Shown: positions 15,726 through 23,184 of the stretch, one piece after another
How positions within the stretch are numbered: the first letter of the stretch is position 1
Layout of the letters: each line of letters starts with the position of its first letter
Assembly (NCBI RefSeq): GCF_900117425.1
Contig: NZ_FPEH01000032.1
Coordinates: 124,001 to 188,000, forward strand
DNA from: Novosphingobium sp. NDB2Meth1
GTDB taxonomy: Bacteria > Pseudomonadota > Alphaproteobacteria > Sphingomonadales > Sphingomonadaceae
Length of the DNA stretch: 64,000 nucleotides
Direction: 5' to 3'
Made by a program: the position numbers and the translations under genes
Notes under the pieces: generated by a model
What the model was told of the DNA's origin: nothing
Databases searched by the model: none
What the model saw: only the letters and a program-made list of their open reading frames with translations

Positions 15726-16924
15726 GCGGGCGCGGCAAAGGCCCACTTGCAGGCTTGCGCGTGCTCGATCTCACCGCCGTGCTGATGGGCCCCTATGCCA
15801 CGCAGATCTTCGCGGATCTCGGTGCAGACGTGATCAAGATCGAAGGCCCCGCCGGCGATACCACGCGCTTTATTCCGCCGGGTCCAGACCCGACGCGCGG
15901 CGCGATGTTCCTCAATGTCAATCGCGGCAAGCGCAGCCTTGCGCTGGACCTCAAGCAGCAGGCCGCGCGCGATGCCGTGCTGCGCCTCGCCAAGGATGCC
16001 GATGTCTTCATCCATTCGATGCGCGCGCAGGCCATCGCCCGGCTCGGGCTCGACTACGCCGCGCTGAAGGCCGCCAACCCGAAGATCATCTACGCCAATC
16101 TCTATGGCTATGGCCGCACCGGCCCCTACCGCGATTACCCGGCCTACGACGATATCGTCCAGGCCGCCTCAGGCATCGTAGACCTTCAAGCCAAGCTCTC
16201 CGGCGGAGAGCCGACCTACAGCGCCACCGTCATCGCCGACAAGGTCGCCGGCCTCACCGGTGCCTATGCCGTGATCGCCGCGCTCTATGCGCGCGAAAAG
16301 ACCGGAGAGGGCCAGGAAATCGAAGTCCCGATGTTCGAGACACTCGTCTCCTTCGCCGCGACCGAGCACATCTGCGGCTCGCTGTTCGATCCGCCATTGG
16401 GCCCGCCGGTCTACCCCCGCGCCACCTCGCCCTCGCGCCGCCCCTACAAGACGGCGGACGGGCATGTCGGCGTGATGATCTACAACGACAAGCAGTGGCA
16501 GGCCTTCTTCCGCGAACTCGGCAACCCCGAGTGGTCGGACGATCCCATGTTCGCCTCGATGCGCAGCCGCAGCGAGAACATCTCGGCGGTGCTGGCCCAT
16601 GTCGAGAAGGTCATGGTCACCCGCACCACGGCGGAGTGGATGGACCTGTTCCGCCGCGCAGAAATCCCCGCAACGCCCATCGCCTCGCTGCAGGACCTGC
16701 TCCACGATCCGCACCTCGAGGAGACGGGCTTCTGGCACAGCGCCGAAACGGAGCTTGGCACCTTGCGCTACCCGGGCATCCCCACGCAGTTTTCCGGCAC
16801 TCCCGGCGCCATCGGCGATCCCGGCCCGGCGCTGGGCGCAGACAGTGCGGCGGTACTGGGTGAAGCGGGATTCAACGAAGACGAAATCGCGGCGATGGTC
16901 GCTTCAGGAGCAGTCTTGTCATGA
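15722..16924 (+). CDS. CaiB/BaiF-family CoA-transferase (class III), second copy
   Basis: The 400-residue protein shows LAGLRVLDLTAVLMGPYATQ, LGADVIKIEGPAGDT and IADKVAGLTGAYAV, in which Asp173 aligns with the catalytic aspartate. It differs clearly from the transferase at 5010, so the two probably have different acids as substrates. It heads a rightward operon with the DUF35 protein (ATGA overlap) and the SCP2-thiolase-like protein (8-base overlap). It may load CoA onto the acid that the next two gene products cleave. The start at 15722 is set by the family N-terminus and by overlap with the small leader frame. Confidence 0.92.
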   Translation: MSGRGKGPLAGLRVLDLTAVLMGPYATQIFADLGADVIKIEGPAGDTTRFIPPGPDPTRGAMFLNVNRGKRSLALDLKQQAARDAVLRLAKDADVFIHSMRAQAIARLGLDYAALKAANPKIIYANLYGYGRTGPYRDYPAYDDIVQAASGIVDLQAKLSGGEPTYSATVIADKVAGLTGAYAVIAALYAREKTGEGQEIEVPMFETLVSFAATEHICGSLFDPPLGPPVYPRATSPSRRPYKTADGHVGVMIYNDKQWQAFFRELGNPEWSDDPMFASMRSRSENISAVLAHVEKVMVTRTTAEWMDLFRRAEIPATPIASLQDLLHDPHLEETGFWHSAETELGTLRYPGIPTQFSGTPGAIGDPGPALGADSAAVLGEAGFNEDEIAAMVASGAVLS

Positions 16925-17289
16925 ACGGTCCAGCCGCCGAATGGGATGCAGCGCTTGCCGAGAGGCGCTTCCTGATCCAGCAGCCGGTCGGTGGCGGCAA
17001 AGCGGTCTTCCCGCCCCGCGCCTTCGCTCCGGGCACTGGAGCCGGTCTTGAATGGGTCGAAGCCTCGGGCAACGGCACCATCTATTCCGCTACATGGATC
17101 CAGCGCAAACCGCCCGAGCCGCCATACAACGTCGTTCTCGTCGACCTCGCCGAAGGCGCGCGCCTGATGGGCCGGGTCGAAGGCGTGACGCCTGAAACGC
17201 TCAGCATCGGCATGGCCGTCAAGGCCCGCATCATCGGCGGAGAAACGCCGATGATTGTCTTCGATCCGGTGGAGCAGGCTCATGGGTGA
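16921..17289 (+). CDS. DUF35 OB-fold protein without its zinc ribbon cysteines
   Basis: The 122-residue protein matches the DUF35/OB-fold partners of SCP2-type thiolases: an N-terminal helix (AALAERRFLIQQ), a rubredoxin-like segment, then an OB-fold (GTIYSATWIQRKPPEPPYNV, VDLAEGARLMGRVEG). In most members the ribbon carries four Cys (CP.CG type); here the equivalent FPPRAFAPGTG and its surroundings contain no cysteine, and the whole protein has none. Known partners (Ltp2-ChsH2 in steroid degradation, IpfD-IpfE in ibuprofen degradation) need the DUF35 subunit for C-C cleavage. Start and stop overlap both neighbours, indicating stoichiometric co-expression with the thiolase. Confidence 0.85.
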   Translation: MNGPAAEWDAALAERRFLIQQPVGGGKAVFPPRAFAPGTGAGLEWVEASGNGTIYSATWIQRKPPEPPYNVVLVDLAEGARLMGRVEGVTPETLSIGMAVKARIIGGETPMIVFDPVEQAHG

Positions 17290-18433
17290 CACGTTCCCGC
17301 GCGGCCGCGTCTCCGTCGCCGGCGCTTCCACCTTCGGCGTCGGCGAAATGCCCGGCCACTCGACCATCGAGATGGCGGGCAAGGCGGTCCAGCTCGCGCT
17401 CGCCGATGCCGCGATCAATCTGTCCGAAGTCGATGGCCTGTTCATTGCGCTGCCCGACGATCTCTTCGCCGGGCTCAGCCTCGCGCAGTACCTCGGCCTC
17501 CACCCGCGCTTCACCGACAACAACCGCGCGGGCGGGGCCTCGTTCATGAGCCACCTCGTCACGGCGTGCATGATGCTCGATGCCGGATACCTCGATTGCG
17601 CGGTCATCGCCTATGGCGCCAACCAGCGCTCCAGCGGCGGCAAGCTCTCGACCCCGGCTAGGCCCGACCGGTGGGACGCGCCTTACAACCCGATGTACCC
17701 GCTCTCGTTCTACGCGCTCGCCGCCGCGCGCCACATGCACCAGTACGGCACCACGCGCGAGGACCTCGCCAGTGTTGCCGTCGCCGCGCGGCTCTGGGCC
17801 AACACCAACCCCGAAGCCTTCGCCAAGGGGCCCTTGAGCATCGAGGATGTCGCCACCAGCCGGCTCATCAGCAGCCCGATCCGCGCGCGCGATTGCTGCC
17901 TCGTCACCGACGGCGCCGCCGCGCTCGTCCTCACCCGCTCGGACCGCGCGAAAGATGGCCCCCAGCCGCTCGTCCCCGTGCTCGGCGCTGCTGCGGCGAC
18001 GTGGTACAACTCGGTGACGCAGGCCGAGGACATCACCGTCACCGCCGCTGCAGAATCCGGCCCGCGCGCGATGGCGATGGCAGGCCTCACCCCGGACCAG
18101 ATCGACACGGTCCAGCTCTACGACGCCTTCACCATCAACACGATCCTGTTCCTCGAAGACCTCGGCTTTTGCCCCAAGGGCGAAGGCGGCAAGTTCGTGG
18201 CGAGCGGCGCGATTGCGCCGGGCGGTTCGCTGCCGGTGAACACCAACGGCGGCGGCCTTTCGTGCTGCCACCCGGGCATGTATGGCATGTTCGCAATGGT
18301 CGAAGGGGTGCGCCAGATGCGCGGGGAAGCGGCCAACCAGATCGCGGGCGCGAAAACTGCGCTCGCCCACGGCAACGGCGGCACGCTATCGGCGCAGGCG
18401 ACGGTGATCTTCGGGAATGCCGAGACGGTCTAG
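17282..18433 (+). CDS. SCP2-thiolase-like protein (probable retro-aldolase/acyltransferase)
   Basis: The 383-residue thiolase-fold protein overlaps the DUF35 gene by 8 bases. The segment that normally holds the nucleophile Cys reads RAGGASFMSH, so the usual thiolase cysteine is missing. The C-terminal half keeps LYDAFTINTILFLEDLG and NTNGGGLSCCHPGMYGMF. The tyrosines of YDAF and GMYG lie where Ltp2-type aldolases have their acid/base Tyr residues (from memory of Ltp2). The loss of Cys and the DUF35 partner argue for retro-aldol cleavage of a hydroxyacyl-CoA rather than thiolysis. It is followed by an inverted repeat and the convergent acyl-CoA ligase. Confidence 0.88.
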   Translation: MGDTFPRGRVSVAGASTFGVGEMPGHSTIEMAGKAVQLALADAAINLSEVDGLFIALPDDLFAGLSLAQYLGLHPRFTDNNRAGGASFMSHLVTACMMLDAGYLDCAVIAYGANQRSSGGKLSTPARPDRWDAPYNPMYPLSFYALAAARHMHQYGTTREDLASVAVAARLWANTNPEAFAKGPLSIEDVATSRLISSPIRARDCCLVTDGAAALVLTRSDRAKDGPQPLVPVLGAAAATWYNSVTQAEDITVTAAAESGPRAMAMAGLTPDQIDTVQLYDAFTINTILFLEDLGFCPKGEGGKFVASGAIAPGGSLPVNTNGGGLSCCHPGMYGMFAMVEGVRQMRGEAANQIAGAKTALAHGNGGTLSAQATVIFGNAETV

Positions 18434-18457
18434 TAAGAGCCGGGACCAAACCAAACT

Positions 18458-18533
18458 CCGCTCACCCTGAGCTTGTCGAAGGGTGCTGACGCAGCTGTCG
18501 CGTTTGATGCTTCGACAAGCTCAGCATGAGCGG
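18458..18533. repeat. Intergenic inverted repeat (CTTCGACAAGCTCAG family), copy 1
   Basis: The arms CACCCTGAGCTTGTCGAAGG and CTTCGACAAGCTCAG face each other around about 25 bases between two convergent genes. Similar elements occur at 30556-30631 and 37506-37585. It may act as a bidirectional terminator here. Confidence 0.85.
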
Positions 18534-18551
18534 GTTTTGGAGAGTGCCGGG

Positions 18552-20204
18552 CTACCCCAGCCCCAGTTCCTCGATCAGCCCTGCCCGAAGCTTGAACTTC
18601 TGGATCTTCGAGGTCGACATCGGCCACTCGCTGACCACGCGCACATGCCGAGGAATCTTGAACCCGGCCAGCTTGCCCTTGCAGTGCGCGATCAGTTCGG
18701 CCTCGTCGGCCAGCGCCCCATCCGCAAGCTCCACAAACGCCGCCGCCACTTCGACGTAGCGCGGGTCCGGAATGCCGACGACCTGCGCCAGCTTTACCGC
18801 CGGGTGCGTCTGCAGCATGGACTCGATTTCCGCCGCCGCGACGTTCTCGCCGCCGACCTTGAGCATGTCCTTGGTACGGCCGAGGAACATCACGTTGCCA
18901 CCCGCATCGACCGAGCCGACGTCGCCGGTGAAGAACCAGCCATCGCGGATCGCCTCGGCGGTCTTCTCCGGTGCGTTGTAATAGCCTTTCAGCATATGCG
19001 GCCCGCGCAGCACGATCTCGCCGCGCTCGTCGGGTCCGCAATCACGCCCGGTTTCGGGATCGACGATGCGCATTTCCCAGTCCTCGAGCGGGAAGCCGCA
19101 GCGCCCGGTGCGCACCTCGAAGCTGTCGTCGAGACGGCTGGTCGAAACCGTGCCCGCTGCTTCGGTCAGGCCATAGGTCCCCACCTGGATCGTGTGCGGC
19201 ATCGCCGCCACCACCGCGTCCTTGATCCACGCCGGCTGAACCGCGAAGTTCGAATTCATCACGCGCAGCTTGGAAAGATCGGTCGTCTGGAACGTGGGGT
19301 GATTGATCAGGTCCTGCATGATCGTGACGAAGCTGGGATAGGCGATCGTCGCGCCTTCCGCGCCCAGCATGGCGAGCGCCTGCCCGGCCTCGAAGTGCGG
19401 CACGGTCATGTACACCCCGCCCAGATCGAGGATCATCGTCATCGGCAGGATGCCCGCGATGTGGAAGATCGGCAGCGGCGACCACACCTTGTCGTCCGCC
19501 GTGCAGAGGTAGCGCTTGCCGAGATTGCGGCTGTTGCCCACTTGCGCGCGGTGCGAAATCAGCGCGCCCTTGGGGTTCGCGGTCGTCCCGCTGGTATAGA
19601 GGATCATGGCGATATCTTCAGGGTCGACATCGTCGATCCGCTGGTCGATCGCTCCGGCGTCAACCTCCGTGCCCAGTGCCAGCGCTTCCTCGACCGGTAG
19701 CATGCCGTCCACATGCTTATGATCGAGCGAGATGATCGTATGCAGCATCGGCGCTTCATCGAGGCTCAGCCCCCGCGCCGGGTCCGCGCCTGCGAGCGAG
19801 GGCAACGCCGCGCGCACGCGGTCGCGGTAGTCCAGCCCTTCGGCCACCTGCCCCGCCGTCACCAGCACGACGAGATCGGCATCGCGGACGAGATAGGCGA
19901 GCTCATGCGACTGATACCGCGCATTGATCGGCACCGCGACCGCACCGGCCATGGATATTCCGTAGAACGCCACGATGAACTCCGGGCAGGTGGGCATGAA
20001 CAGGCCCACGTGCTGGCCGGGCTGCACCCCCAGCGCGATCATCGCCGCCGCCCAGTTCCTTGCAGCGCGATCAAGCGCACCGTAAGTGAACACGCGATCC
20101 GGAAACACAAGCGCCTCACGGGCCCCGAAAGCCTTTGCCGAAGCGCGGATCATGCCGCCCATGGTGAGGACAGGTGCAGCGGCGTGTGACAGCTGGTCGG
20201 TCAT
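18552..20204 (-). CDS. AMP-dependent acyl-CoA synthetase/ligase
   Basis: The 550-residue ANL-superfamily enzyme has the P-loop ILYTSGTTANPKGALISH (about 196-213), the GTYGLTEAAG motif and WFFTGDVGSVD, and the C-terminal lysine region around KIQKFKLRAGLIEEL. It activates a carboxylic acid to its CoA thioester with ATP. It is a leftward single gene convergent with the thiolase-like gene and divergent from the TetR gene. The strongest inverted repeat of the second motif family (20263-20290) lies about 60 bases upstream of its ATG, so the TetR protein probably controls it. In ibuprofen degradation the equivalent step is the ligase IpfF; assignment to a similar route is inference. Confidence 0.92.
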   Translation of the reverse strand: MTDQLSHAAAPVLTMGGMIRASAKAFGAREALVFPDRVFTYGALDRAARNWAAAMIALGVQPGQHVGLFMPTCPEFIVAFYGISMAGAVAVPINARYQSHELAYLVRDADLVVLVTAGQVAEGLDYRDRVRAALPSLAGADPARGLSLDEAPMLHTIISLDHKHVDGMLPVEEALALGTEVDAGAIDQRIDDVDPEDIAMILYTSGTTANPKGALISHRAQVGNSRNLGKRYLCTADDKVWSPLPIFHIAGILPMTMILDLGGVYMTVPHFEAGQALAMLGAEGATIAYPSFVTIMQDLINHPTFQTTDLSKLRVMNSNFAVQPAWIKDAVVAAMPHTIQVGTYGLTEAAGTVSTSRLDDSFEVRTGRCGFPLEDWEMRIVDPETGRDCGPDERGEIVLRGPHMLKGYYNAPEKTAEAIRDGWFFTGDVGSVDAGGNVMFLGRTKDMLKVGGENVAAAEIESMLQTHPAVKLAQVVGIPDPRYVEVAAAFVELADGALADEAELIAHCKGKLAGFKIPRHVRVVSEWPMSTSKIQKFKLRAGLIEELGLG

Positions 20205-20262
20205 GCATCCCCCGGCCCCATGGGCCTCTTATCGGTCTTGGCGCCGAGATACACGGCGTGCT

Positions 20263-20290
20263 GAAAAAGACAATCATATCTGTCTTTTTC
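20263..20290. promoter_or_regulatory. Perfect inverted repeat, motif copy C (probable operator)
   Basis: GAAAAAGACA (20263-20272) and TGTCTTTTTC (20281-20290) are perfect 10-base arms around the spacer ATCATATC. It lies in the 304-base divergent gap between the acyl-CoA ligase and the TetR gene; apart from this and copy D nothing else is recognised in the gap. Its position in a promoter region argues against a terminator. Confidence 0.65.
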
Positions 20291-20436
20291 CGTGCGATGC
20301 GCTACCTCTTTGGAGAGTGCGGCATGCAAGTGCTGCACGGTTGATTCGATGTGCTTCATGTGATGCGCAGCTGGCCGCTGCGATCCGTGCCGGGACACTT
20401 GTCCCCGAAGCGGTCAAAGCGGCAGTTTTACGTGGC

Positions 20437-20461
20437 ATGAAAACGCATTAAGGATGTTTTC
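20437..20461. promoter_or_regulatory. Inverted-repeat motif copy D upstream of the TetR gene
   Basis: TGAAAA and TTTTCA arms enclose CGCATTAAGGATG, with CAT and ATG near the centre as in copies A, B and F. It lies 48 bases upstream of the TetR start, where an autoregulatory operator would be expected. Confidence 0.5.
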
Positions 20462-20508
20462 AAGGCGTACCGGAACCGGTGCGCAACGGTTCAGGCAAGT
20501 AGACACGG

Positions 20509-21168
20509 ATGGCACTATCACGCACGCGGGCGGCACGGCCCGTCCCTCGGCCCGCTCGCCCGGCGGCTGATCGCACGCGCACTCTCCAGGCGGCGAAAGC
20601 GGCCCAGACCCGCGCTCGACTGATCGACGCCACGGTCCGCTGCCTCGTCAAGTATGGCTATGCCCAGACCACCACGCCCAAGGTCGCCGAAGAAGCCGGC
20701 CTTTCGCGCGGGGCAATGGTCCACCACTTCGAGAACGGCTCGGCCCTGATCAAGGCCGCGATCACCGAACTCCACGAGAAGCGTCTGCGCGCCTTCCGCC
20801 GCGCGGCCGACCGGCCCGAGCACGAAGTCACCGACCTCGTCGAGACCTACTGGCGCCAGCTGCAGAAGCCCGCTTTCATCGCCTTTCACGAGCTGGCGGT
20901 GGCCGCGCGAACCGATGCCGATCTCGCCTCGATCCTCTCGCCACTGCAGGACGAGTTCCGCGAGAAGTTCAATGCGCAGGCCGAAGCGTTGTTTCCCGAA
21001 TGGCTCGGCTCGCCCAACTTCGCCCTTGCCATGACGCTGTCGCAGACGATCCTCGAAGGCATGGCAATATCGCTGCAGACAGGCGGCATGGATCAGGCCC
21101 AGGTCGATCCGATGCTGCGCCATCTCGAAGCCCAGATCCGCGCGCTTGCACCCGCAGCGAAGGGCTGA
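20509..21168 (+). CDS. TetR/AcrR-family transcriptional regulator
   Basis: The 219-residue protein has an Arg-rich N-terminal tail, then a TetR DNA-binding domain (about residues 33-80) with the helix-turn-helix TTTPKVAEEAGLSRGAMVHH followed by F at residues 54-74. The remaining helices form the ligand-binding and dimerisation domain. It is divergent from the acyl-CoA ligase, and the gap between them holds two inverted repeats. Related motifs precede the Rieske, CoA-transferase, SDR and TonB/SnoaL units, so it is the best local candidate for a block-wide repressor, probably released by an acyl-CoA or aromatic ligand. Direct evidence for motif ownership is lacking. Confidence 0.92.
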   Translation: MALSRTRAARPVPRPARPAADRTRTLQAAKAAQTRARLIDATVRCLVKYGYAQTTTPKVAEEAGLSRGAMVHHFENGSALIKAAITELHEKRLRAFRRAADRPEHEVTDLVETYWRQLQKPAFIAFHELAVAARTDADLASILSPLQDEFREKFNAQAEALFPEWLGSPNFALAMTLSQTILEGMAISLQTGGMDQAQVDPMLRHLEAQIRALAPAAKG

Positions 21169-21251
21169 TCCACGCCATTCTGTGTGGACACGCTCGGCCG
21201 CGCCAAACCCCGGCGCGCCTTGCGCAATTCGCATTTCGAAAGCGCAAATCA

Positions 21252-21271
21252 AAATCAAACCTGTTTGTTTT
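21252..21271. promoter_or_regulatory. T-rich inverted-repeat motif, copy E
   Basis: AAATCAAAC and GTTTGTTTT are arms matching at 8 of 9 positions around CT, 38 bases upstream of the SDR start at 21309 in the gap behind the TetR gene. It lacks the CAT/ATG inner bases of other copies, so it is the weakest member of the set. Confidence 0.4.
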
Positions 21272-21308
21272 TTCTGCGCGGGTGTTCTAGCAAGGCGGGA
21301 ACGAACGA

Positions 21309-22244
21309 ATGGGGGATGAACCGTTGAACGCGCCCGATATTCATACGCCGCGCATCTTCCGTCCCGAACCCGGTGACCCGGGCAGGCCCAAGCGCGGACT
21401 GGATGAGGAAGCGCTCCGCGCGCAGCAGACGATCTTCCGCGAAGACCTGCTAGCCGGCCACACGATCCTGATTTCGGGCGCTGGGAGCGGCATGGGCAAG
21501 GCGGCCGCGTTCCTCGCTGCCAAGCTCGGCGCCAATGTCGCGATCTGTGGCCGGACCAAGGAAAAGCTGGATGCGACCGCAGACCTCATCCGCGAGGAGA
21601 CAGGGCGCGAAATCCTCTGCCTGGAAGCGAATATCCGCGATCCCGAAGCGGTCGAAGCGATGATCGGCGCGGTGCACGATCACTTCGGCGGGCTCGATAC
21701 CCTCGTCAACAACGCTGGCGGCCAGTTCCCGCAGGACGCGATCGATTTCAGCCGCAAGGGCTGGCTCGCCGTCATCGACACCAACCTCAACGGCACCTGG
21801 TGGATGATGCAGGAAGCCGCCAAGCGCTGGCGCGCGGATGGCAAGCCCGGCCATGTCATCAACATCGTCGCCAATGTCGAGCGCGGCATGCCGCAGGCCG
21901 CGCACACCTGTGCGGCGCGTGCCGGGGTGATTTACCTTTCCAAGACGGTGGCCACCGAATGGGCGCAGCATAACATCCGCGTAAACTGCATCGGCCCCGG
22001 CGTGATCGAGACCGAGGGCTTCCGCATGTATCCGGAGGAAGCGCTCGCCCGCTTCCACAAGGCCAACCCCATGAAGATGCGCGGCAATGCCTGGGATGTG
22101 GCGGAGGCCATCGCCTATCTTGCCAGCCCCGCAGGCCGCTTCATCAACGGTGATCTCATGATCATCGACGGCGGGCAGGCGCAGTGGGGCGTGATCTGGC
22201 CGGCGGGCATGCCGGACTATTTCTCGGAAGACGGCGCGGCCTGA
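21309..22244 (+). CDS. SDR-family protein of the 2,4-dienoyl-CoA reductase type
   Basis: The 311-residue protein has a 45-residue N-terminal extension rich in Pro/Arg, then a Rossmann fold with SGAGSGMG (about 56-63) and VNNAGGQFPQ. The usual catalytic YxxxK is absent; the region reads HTCAARAGVIYLSK, as in dienoyl-CoA reductases and peroxisomal enoyl-CoA reductases whose active sites deviate from classical SDRs. It therefore probably reduces an unsaturated acyl-CoA with NADPH. The gene begins a rightward pair with a classical SDR, 30 bases apart. The T-rich motif E lies upstream. Confidence 0.85.
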   Translation: MGDEPLNAPDIHTPRIFRPEPGDPGRPKRGLDEEALRAQQTIFREDLLAGHTILISGAGSGMGKAAAFLAAKLGANVAICGRTKEKLDATADLIREETGREILCLEANIRDPEAVEAMIGAVHDHFGGLDTLVNNAGGQFPQDAIDFSRKGWLAVIDTNLNGTWWMMQEAAKRWRADGKPGHVINIVANVERGMPQAAHTCAARAGVIYLSKTVATEWAQHNIRVNCIGPGVIETEGFRMYPEEALARFHKANPMKMRGNAWDVAEAIAYLASPAGRFINGDLMIIDGGQAQWGVIWPAGMPDYFSEDGAA

Positions 22245-22274
22245 GACCGCCCGCAATAATTGAGGAGAGACGAT

Positions 22275-23033
22275 ATGGGCCGGCTTGAAGGCAAGGTGGC
22301 GCTCGTCACCGGCGGTGGTTCGGGACTGGGCGCGGCGGACTGCGAGGCGCTCGCCGCCGAAGGTGCGAAGGTCGTCGTCACCGACGTGAACCTCGCTGGT
22401 GCGCAGGCTGTTGCGGACAGGATCGGCGCAAACGCAATGGCGCTGGCGCTCGACGTCGCCGACGAAGCGCAGTGGATCGCCGCCTATGCCGCGACCGAGG
22501 AGAAGTTTGGCGGCCTCCATGTGCTTGTGAACAACGCGGGCGTCGTGCTCAACGCCGATGTCGAGGATACCACGCTCGACAAGTTCCGCTGGGTCAATTC
22601 GATCATGATCGACGGCGTGTACCTCGGCATGAAACACGCGATTCCGCTGATGAACAAGAGCGGCGGCGGCTCTATCATCAACATGTCCTCGGTCGGCGCG
22701 CTGCTCGGCTATCCGATCTTCTTCGCCTATTCCGCTGCCAAGGGCGCGGTCCGCTCGATGACCAAGTCGGTCGCGGTGATGGCGCAGGTCAAGGGCTACA
22801 AGATCCGCTGCAATTCGGTGCATCCGGGCGCCATCGAGACGCCGATGGTTCAGCAGGCGGAAGGTCGCCCGGGGCAGGCGAACGAGATCCCCGAAGGCGT
22901 GCTCCCGCATGGGTCCGCCGGTCACCCCAAGGACGTCGCGGCGCTCGTCGTATTCCTCGCCAGCGACGAGAGCCGCTATATCACCGGTGCCGAACTCGTG
23001 ATCGACAACGGGCTGACCATCCGGCCGTTCTGA
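22275..23033 (+). CDS. Classical short-chain dehydrogenase
   Basis: The 252-residue SDR starts at ATG 22275, placed 7 bases after GAGGAGA. It shows TGGGSGLG (12-19), Asp60 in LDV, NNAG (86-89), Ser139, Tyr152 and Lys156 (AYSAAK), and the end TGAELVIDNGLTIRPF. Asp37 after the second strand (VVVTDVN) suggests NAD rather than NADP preference. The product probably oxidises a hydroxyl or hydroxyacyl-CoA intermediate. It follows the dienoyl-CoA-reductase-like gene in one operon and is followed by a repeat element and the convergent Rieske gene. Confidence 0.92.
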   Translation: MGRLEGKVALVTGGGSGLGAADCEALAAEGAKVVVTDVNLAGAQAVADRIGANAMALALDVADEAQWIAAYAATEEKFGGLHVLVNNAGVVLNADVEDTTLDKFRWVNSIMIDGVYLGMKHAIPLMNKSGGGSIINMSSVGALLGYPIFFAYSAAKGAVRSMTKSVAVMAQVKGYKIRCNSVHPGAIETPMVQQAEGRPGQANEIPEGVLPHGSAGHPKDVAALVVFLASDESRYITGAELVIDNGLTIRPF

Positions 23034-23040
23034 GCATCGG

Positions 23041-23175
23041 GTCCTCCCCATTTTTGCGCAGCACAAATGGGGAGGGGGACCGCGCGCGGAGCGCGTGGTG
23101 GAGGGGTAGGTACCCCTCCGTCAGCCCTTCGGGCTGCCACCTCCCCATTTGTCCTTCGGAAAAACGGGGAGGATC
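23041..23175. repeat. Intergenic repeat with CTCCCCATTT/AAATGGGGAG arms
   Basis: CCTCCCCATTT and AAATGGGGAGG inverted segments bracket a stretch ending in TACCCCTCCGTCAGCCCTTC (23111-23130). The latter, with GGGCTGCCACCTCCCCATTT, recurs at 41755-41798 with one mismatch. It lies between convergent genes. Confidence 0.8.
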
Positions 23176-23184
23176 AAGTAGTTC

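Noticed and set aside
20263..20290. Perfect A/T-rich inverted repeat considered as a terminator
   Set aside because: It lies between divergent genes in a promoter region, has an A/T-rich stem, and matches other upstream motifs, so an operator is more likely.
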